Source: an uncultured Ectothiorhodospiraceae bacterium (GTDB lineage: Bacteria > Pseudomonadota > Gammaproteobacteria > UBA9214). Taken from it: a stretch of 8,608 nucleotides of DNA. Location: assembly GCA_947258945.1 (NCBI GenBank), contig CAMYKJ010000101.1, positions 1 to 8,608 of the forward strand. Direction: 5' to 3'. Made by a program: the position numbers and the translations under genes. Each line of letters begins with the position of its first letter. Within the stretch, counting starts at the first letter, position 1. The notes below the pieces were generated by a model, which was not told the origin of the DNA, searched no databases, and saw only the letters and a program-made list of their open reading frames with translations. This document shows positions 6,110 to 8,608 of this stretch, piece by piece.

Positions 6110-7044
6110 TGCCGGCAGGGGCGCTGAATTTCTATATGACGTGGGGTGTGGCGAACGACGACGACCTGCGCTTCAATCGCATCGTTCGCAATAACCTGCT
6201 GATCGTAATCGCGCTTGGCCTGCTCATGCCCTTCCTGCCGTTGCCGGAAATAGAAAAACCGGTGGAGGAGAATCCGCCGCGGCTGGCGAAGTTGATCTTC
6301 GAAAAGGAAATCATCAAGCCGCCACCACCGCCGAAAGTTGAGGTGAAAAAACCGCTGCCGAAAAAGGTGGAAAAACCGAAACCGGTGAAGAAGCCGAAAA
6401 AGGTGGTGGTCAACAAACCGAAACCGGTAAAGCCCAAGGTCACGGCACGCCAGAAGGCCGAGAAGTCAGGCCTGCTGGCACTGAGCGATTCACTGTCTGA
6501 CCTGCGCCAGAACACGGTGACCAAGAGTTTCAGCAACAAGAATCTGTCCCAGGCCGGCGGCAAGGCAAGCAAGACCGAGCGCGCCATCCTGACCGCAGGT
6601 ACCACCAGCTCCAGTGGCGGCATCAAGACCGCATCGCTGAGCCGCAATACCGGCGGCGGTTCGCTGGCCGGTCGCTCCACCACGACCGTACAGAGCCCGG
6701 CCGGCAATGCCGAGACCGGCAGCGTCGGCGGCAAGGGCAAGGGCAGTCGCTCGGCCGGACGCAGCATCGAGGAGATCCAGATGATCTTCGACCGCAACAA
6801 GGGTTCGATCTACAGCGTCTACAACCGCGCGCTGCGCAAGAACCCGAACCTGCAGGGCAAGGTGGTGCTGCGCCTGACCATCGCACCCAGCGGCAAGGTC
6901 ACCCGCTGCGATATCGTCTCCAGCGAACTCGGCGATCCGGCGCTGGGCAGCAAGATCACGTCCCGCGTGAAGCTGTTCAACTTCGGCGCAAAGGACGTCA
7001 ACGAAGTCACCATTACCTACCCGATCGACTTCCTGCCGGCATAA
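6109..7044 (+). CDS. TonB-like energy transducer with AgmX/PglI-type C-terminal domain
   Basis: The product has 311 residues. The start ATG 6109 shares its A with the preceding TGA (TGATG), and GGAGGA (6097-6102) lies 6 bases upstream. The layout is TonB-like: a cytoplasmic N-terminus (1-28), one membrane anchor (about 29-45, NLLIVIALGLLMPFLPLP), a Pro/Lys-rich spacer (about 55-112, with PPPPPK and repeated KPKPVK), a Gly/Ser/Thr-rich linker (about 145-215) and a C-terminal domain (about 219-311). That domain starts RSIEEIQMIFDRNKGSIYSV, continues GKVVLRLTIAPSGKVTRCDI and ends VTITYPIDFLPA. The C-terminal pattern is the one I recall as AgmX/PglI C-terminal, found in Myxococcus GltJ/AgmX and in many gammaproteobacterial ExbB/ExbD clusters. 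It would carry force from the ExbB/ExbD motor across the periplasm, probably to the TPR lipoproteins encoded upstream. Last gene of the cluster. Confidence 0.9.
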   Translation: MPAGALNFYMTWGVANDDDLRFNRIVRNNLLIVIALGLLMPFLPLPEIEKPVEENPPRLAKLIFEKEIIKPPPPPKVEVKKPLPKKVEKPKPVKKPKKVVVNKPKPVKPKVTARQKAEKSGLLALSDSLSDLRQNTVTKSFSNKNLSQAGGKASKTERAILTAGTTSSSGGIKTASLSRNTGGGSLAGRSTTTVQSPAGNAETGSVGGKGKGSRSAGRSIEEIQMIFDRNKGSIYSVYNRALRKNPNLQGKVVLRLTIAPSGKVTRCDIVSSELGDPALGSKITSRVKLFNFGAKDVNEVTITYPIDFLPA

Positions 7045-7052
7045 TGTTTGTC

Positions 7053-7120
7053 ATTCCCGCGCACGACTGCAGGGACGCAGGAGGTAGGGCAATGCATGGA
7101 GCAATTGCCGAGGCGGGAGT
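7053..7120. repeat. Inverted-repeat element (REP/MITE-like, ATTCCCGC...GCGGGAGT)
   Basis: ATTCCCGC (7053-7060) pairs with GCGGGAGT (7113-7120) with one G-T wobble. Inside, GGCAAT (7088-7093) pairs with ATTGCC (7104-7109), so the unit can fold into a nested hairpin. The flanks read GTCATTCCCGCG at one end and GCGGGAGTCCAGTGG at the other, the style of dispersed palindromic repeats known from many proteobacteria. It begins a few bases after the TonB-like stop, so it may also protect or end the operon transcript. There is no T-run for a classic terminator. Confidence 0.65.
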
Positions 7121-7140
7121 CCAGTGGTAAACATAATCTT

Positions 7141-7199
7141 AGCCACGGAACCACACGGAAAGACAAATGACATAATGCTTCTCTGCGTCGTCTGTGGCT
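7141..7199. repeat. Inverted-repeat element (AGCCACGGA...TCTGTGGCT)
   Basis: AGCCACGGA (7141-7149) pairs with TCTGTGGCT (7191-7199) with one wobble, enclosing ACACGGAAAGACA-type sequence. The composition is like the AGCCACAGA...TCTGTGGCT dispersed palindromes I know from many environmental bacteria. The arms sit only about 20 bases after the first element, so two repeat units are stacked in this gap. Confidence 0.6.
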
Positions 7200-7212
7200 G
7201 TTGCTTTATTGT

Positions 7213-7243
7213 TTTCTTTGCGCCTTGGCGTCTTTGCGCGAGA
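7213..7243. repeat. CTTTGCGCC/TTTGCGCGA dispersed repeat fragment
   Basis: TCTTTGCGC occurs twice, at 7215-7223 and 7231-7239, a direct repeat with a 16-base period (CTTTGCGCCTTGGCG then TCTTTGCGCGAGA). This is the widespread intergenic motif whose reverse strand translates to the familiar spurious peptide SRKDAKAQRK. It appears joined to the preceding inverted repeat, perhaps one composite element covering 7141-7243. It is non-coding. Confidence 0.65.
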
Positions 7244-7293
7244 TATATTGCGGCTTTAAGCCACCACTACAGCAAAATGAATTCGTCGCAGGT

Positions 7294-7328
7294 GCGTTAA
7301 ACCCACCTAAACCCGCTACAATGCGGCC
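7294..7328 (+). promoter_or_regulatory. Likely -10 box of a leaderless promoter for the ABC operon
   Basis: TACAAT (7317-7322) matches the TATAAT consensus in five of six positions and ends 6 bases before the ATG at 7329, so transcription would begin at or next to the A of the start codon. The region 17 bases further up (GCGTTA, 7294-7299) is a poor -35 box. No Shine-Dalgarno sequence precedes the ATG. It lies beyond the repeats, separating this operon from the ExbB/ExbD cluster. Confidence 0.4.
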
Positions 7329-8264
7329 ATGCAACCGGCCGCAGCAAAGCAAGCTGACACACCCATCGTCTCCGCCCGCAAGCTCACCAAGCAATTTGGC
7401 GACTATTGCGCGGTCGACGGTATTGACTTCGATATCGAACCCGGCAAGTGCTTCGGATTTCTCGGCCCGAACGGGGCGGGGAAGACCACCACGCTGCGCA
7501 TGGCCATGGGCCTGACGCCGGTCAGCAGCGGCGAACTGACGATCTTCGGACTGGCGGTACAGCGTCATGCCGCAGAAATCCGTGCGCGCACCGGCATCAT
7601 ACCGCAGGCAGATAACCTCGATCCGGACTTCAGCGTGGAGGAAAACCTGGCGGTATATGCCTCGTTCTTCGGGCTGGCCGGCCCGGAGATTGATGCCCGC
7701 ATCGATACGCTGCTGGAGTTTGTCTCGCTCGGCGAGCGCCGCAAGGCGAAGCCCGATGCCCTGTCCGGCGGCATGCAGCGCCGTCTGACCATAGCCCGCG
7801 CACTGATCAACGAGCCGGAACTGGTGGTACTGGATGAACCCACCACAGGACTGGACCCGCAGGCGCGGCATGTTATCTGGGGGCGGCTCACCGAACTGAA
7901 GAGCCGTGGCAAGACACTGCTGCTCACCACGCACTACATGGAGGAGGCCGAACGCCTGTGCGACGAACTGGTCATCATGGACCACGGGCGCATCCTGGCA
8001 CAGGGCTCGCCGGCGGAACTCATCAGGCAGCACGTCGAGACGGACGTTATCGAGGTGCGCGGGGAAGGCGACACCCTGCAGGAGCTTGCCCGTCAAAGCG
8101 GTTGCCGTCTGGAGCAGATGGGCAACAGCCTGTACTGTTACACACAGAATCCCGCCCCCCTGATTGAACAACTCAAGGACCGCCATGCCCTGCGGTTCGT
8201 GCATCGTCCCACGGGCCTCGAGGACGTCTTCCTGCGTCTCACCGGCCGCGAGCTGCGCGACTGA
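7329..8264 (+). CDS. ABC transporter ATP-binding protein, NodI-like (DrrA family)
   Basis: The product has 311 residues. An in-frame TAA at 7308-7310 and the absence of other start codons near the N-terminus fix the start at ATG 7329. All ABC ATPase motifs are present: Walker A GPNGAGKT (46-53), Q-loop Gln93, signature LSGGM (145-149), Walker B LVVLDEP (165-171), D-loop GLDP, and H-loop His201. The C-terminal extension ending in GLEDVFLRLTGRELRD is typical of NodI and related export ATPases. It hydrolyses ATP in the cytoplasm to drive the permease encoded next, which it overlaps by TGATG. In rhizobia NodI/NodJ export lipo-chitin Nod factors. Outside rhizobia close homologues are common and their substrate is usually unknown, so no nodulation role is implied. 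Confidence 0.95.
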   Translation: MQPAAAKQADTPIVSARKLTKQFGDYCAVDGIDFDIEPGKCFGFLGPNGAGKTTTLRMAMGLTPVSSGELTIFGLAVQRHAAEIRARTGIIPQADNLDPDFSVEENLAVYASFFGLAGPEIDARIDTLLEFVSLGERRKAKPDALSGGMQRRLTIARALINEPELVVLDEPTTGLDPQARHVIWGRLTELKSRGKTLLLTTHYMEEAERLCDELVIMDHGRILAQGSPAELIRQHVETDVIEVRGEGDTLQELARQSGCRLEQMGNSLYCYTQNPAPLIEQLKDRHALRFVHRPTGLEDVFLRLTGRELRD

Positions 8265-8608
8265 TGGACACACTGTATCTGCCACGCATTCGGCCCGGCG
8301 CCCTGTATGTGTGGCGGCGCAACATTCTCGTCTGGCGCAAGCTGCTGATACCGGCCATGCTGATGAATTTCGGCGAACCGCTGCTGTACCTGCTTGGACT
8401 GGGCTTCGGCCTGGGTCACTTCGTCGGGGACATGGCCGGCATGCCGTACCTGGCCTTCCTCGCTTCGGGCATCATCGCCTCCAGCGCCATGACCACGGCC
8501 AGCTTCGAAGGCATGTACTCGGTGTTCACGCGCATGGTCCCGCAAAAGACCTACGAGGCAATCCTCGCCACGCCGCTGGACGTCGATGACATCGTCGCCG
8601 GCGAAATG
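8264..8608 (+). CDS. ABC-2 type transporter permease, NodJ-like (3' truncated)
   Basis: The ATG at 8264 overlaps the ATPase stop (TGATG, 8262-8266), and the frame is open for 115 codons to the window end. The sequence starts with a cytoplasmic tail containing VWRRNILVWRKL. A first membrane helix around residues 30-53 follows (AMLMNFGEPLLYLLGLGFGL), then a segment with PYLAFLASGIIASSAMTTAS and FEGMYSVFTRMVPQKTYEAI, matching the conserved N-terminal half of NodJ-type ABC-2 permeases. The usual length is about 250-260 residues, so less than half is visible. It forms the membrane pore for the preceding ATPase. No clear ribosome site is seen, so translation probably depends on coupling to the ATPase gene. 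Confidence 0.92.
   Translation, partial: MDTLYLPRIRPGALYVWRRNILVWRKLLIPAMLMNFGEPLLYLLGLGFGLGHFVGDMAGMPYLAFLASGIIASSAMTTASFEGMYSVFTRMVPQKTYEAILATPLDVDDIVAGEM

Noticed and set aside
6132..6800. 222-codon minus-strand frame opposite the TonB-like gene
   Set aside because: Its low-complexity Ser/Gly/Phe sequence is the complement of the Pro/Lys-rich spacer codons and is not an independent gene.
7053..7120. Rho-independent terminator after the TonB-like gene
   Set aside because: The stem arms are about 52 bases apart with a large interior and no T-run follows, so a dispersed palindrome explains it better.
7045..7250. CRISPR array or attachment site
   Set aside because: The repeats are inverted and of different sequence, without regular spacers; no integrase or cas gene and no tRNA is nearby.
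7206..8285. 359-codon open frame on the minus strand opposite the ABC ATPase
   Set aside because: It lies antisense to a gene with all ABC motifs, and its C-terminal end (KDAKAQRK) comes from the dispersed repeat at 7213-7243, a known source of spurious proteins.

Overview
The window looks like a moderately GC-rich gammaproteobacterial chromosome. The NodI/NodJ-type ABC pair, the ExbB/ExbD/TonB-like cluster with lipoprotein TPR proteins, and the dispersed repeats would fit a Chromatiales-like environmental bacterium or metagenome bin. That placement is inferred from protein style only, and no marker gene fixes the taxon.

Positions 1-7044 hold one co-directional, tightly packed gene cluster on the + strand. 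In order it encodes: the end of a coiled-coil/TPR-type protein (1-886); a large TPR lipoprotein broken into two frames (883-3457); a small TPR lipoprotein (3438-4094); a small exported protein of unknown function (4091-4444); a damaged ExbB/TolQ-type channel gene (4559-5085); two consecutive ExbD/TolR-type proteins (5082-5606, 5603-6109); and a TonB-like protein with an AgmX/PglI-type C-terminal domain (6109-7044). Almost every junction is an ATGA or TGATG overlap. The one exception is a 114-base gap before exbB. The parts list (one TolQ-type and two TolR-type subunits, a TonB-like transducer, TPR lipoproteins) resembles the Agl/Glt envelope machinery of Myxococcus. The inferred role is a proton-motive-force-driven machine that reaches from the inner membrane to outer-membrane TPR lipoproteins. 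Its substrate or movement is unknown.

Two genes of this cluster carry internal losses of coding sequence that also shift the frame. The large TPR gene lacks about 9-10 codons at ~1519, and exbB lacks roughly 45-60 codons, including the first membrane segment, at ~4620. These may be real mutations or assembly errors. The first ExbD has Asn where the family's proton-carrying Asp is expected, while the second ExbD keeps the Asp.

Positions 7045-7328 are non-coding. They hold two inverted-repeat elements and a short direct repeat of the kinds dispersed through many environmental genomes, then a promoter-like -10 box just before the next gene. From 7329 an unrelated two-gene operon begins: a NodI-like ABC ATPase, apparently without a Shine-Dalgarno sequence and possibly leaderless, and a NodJ-like ABC-2 permease cut by the window end.
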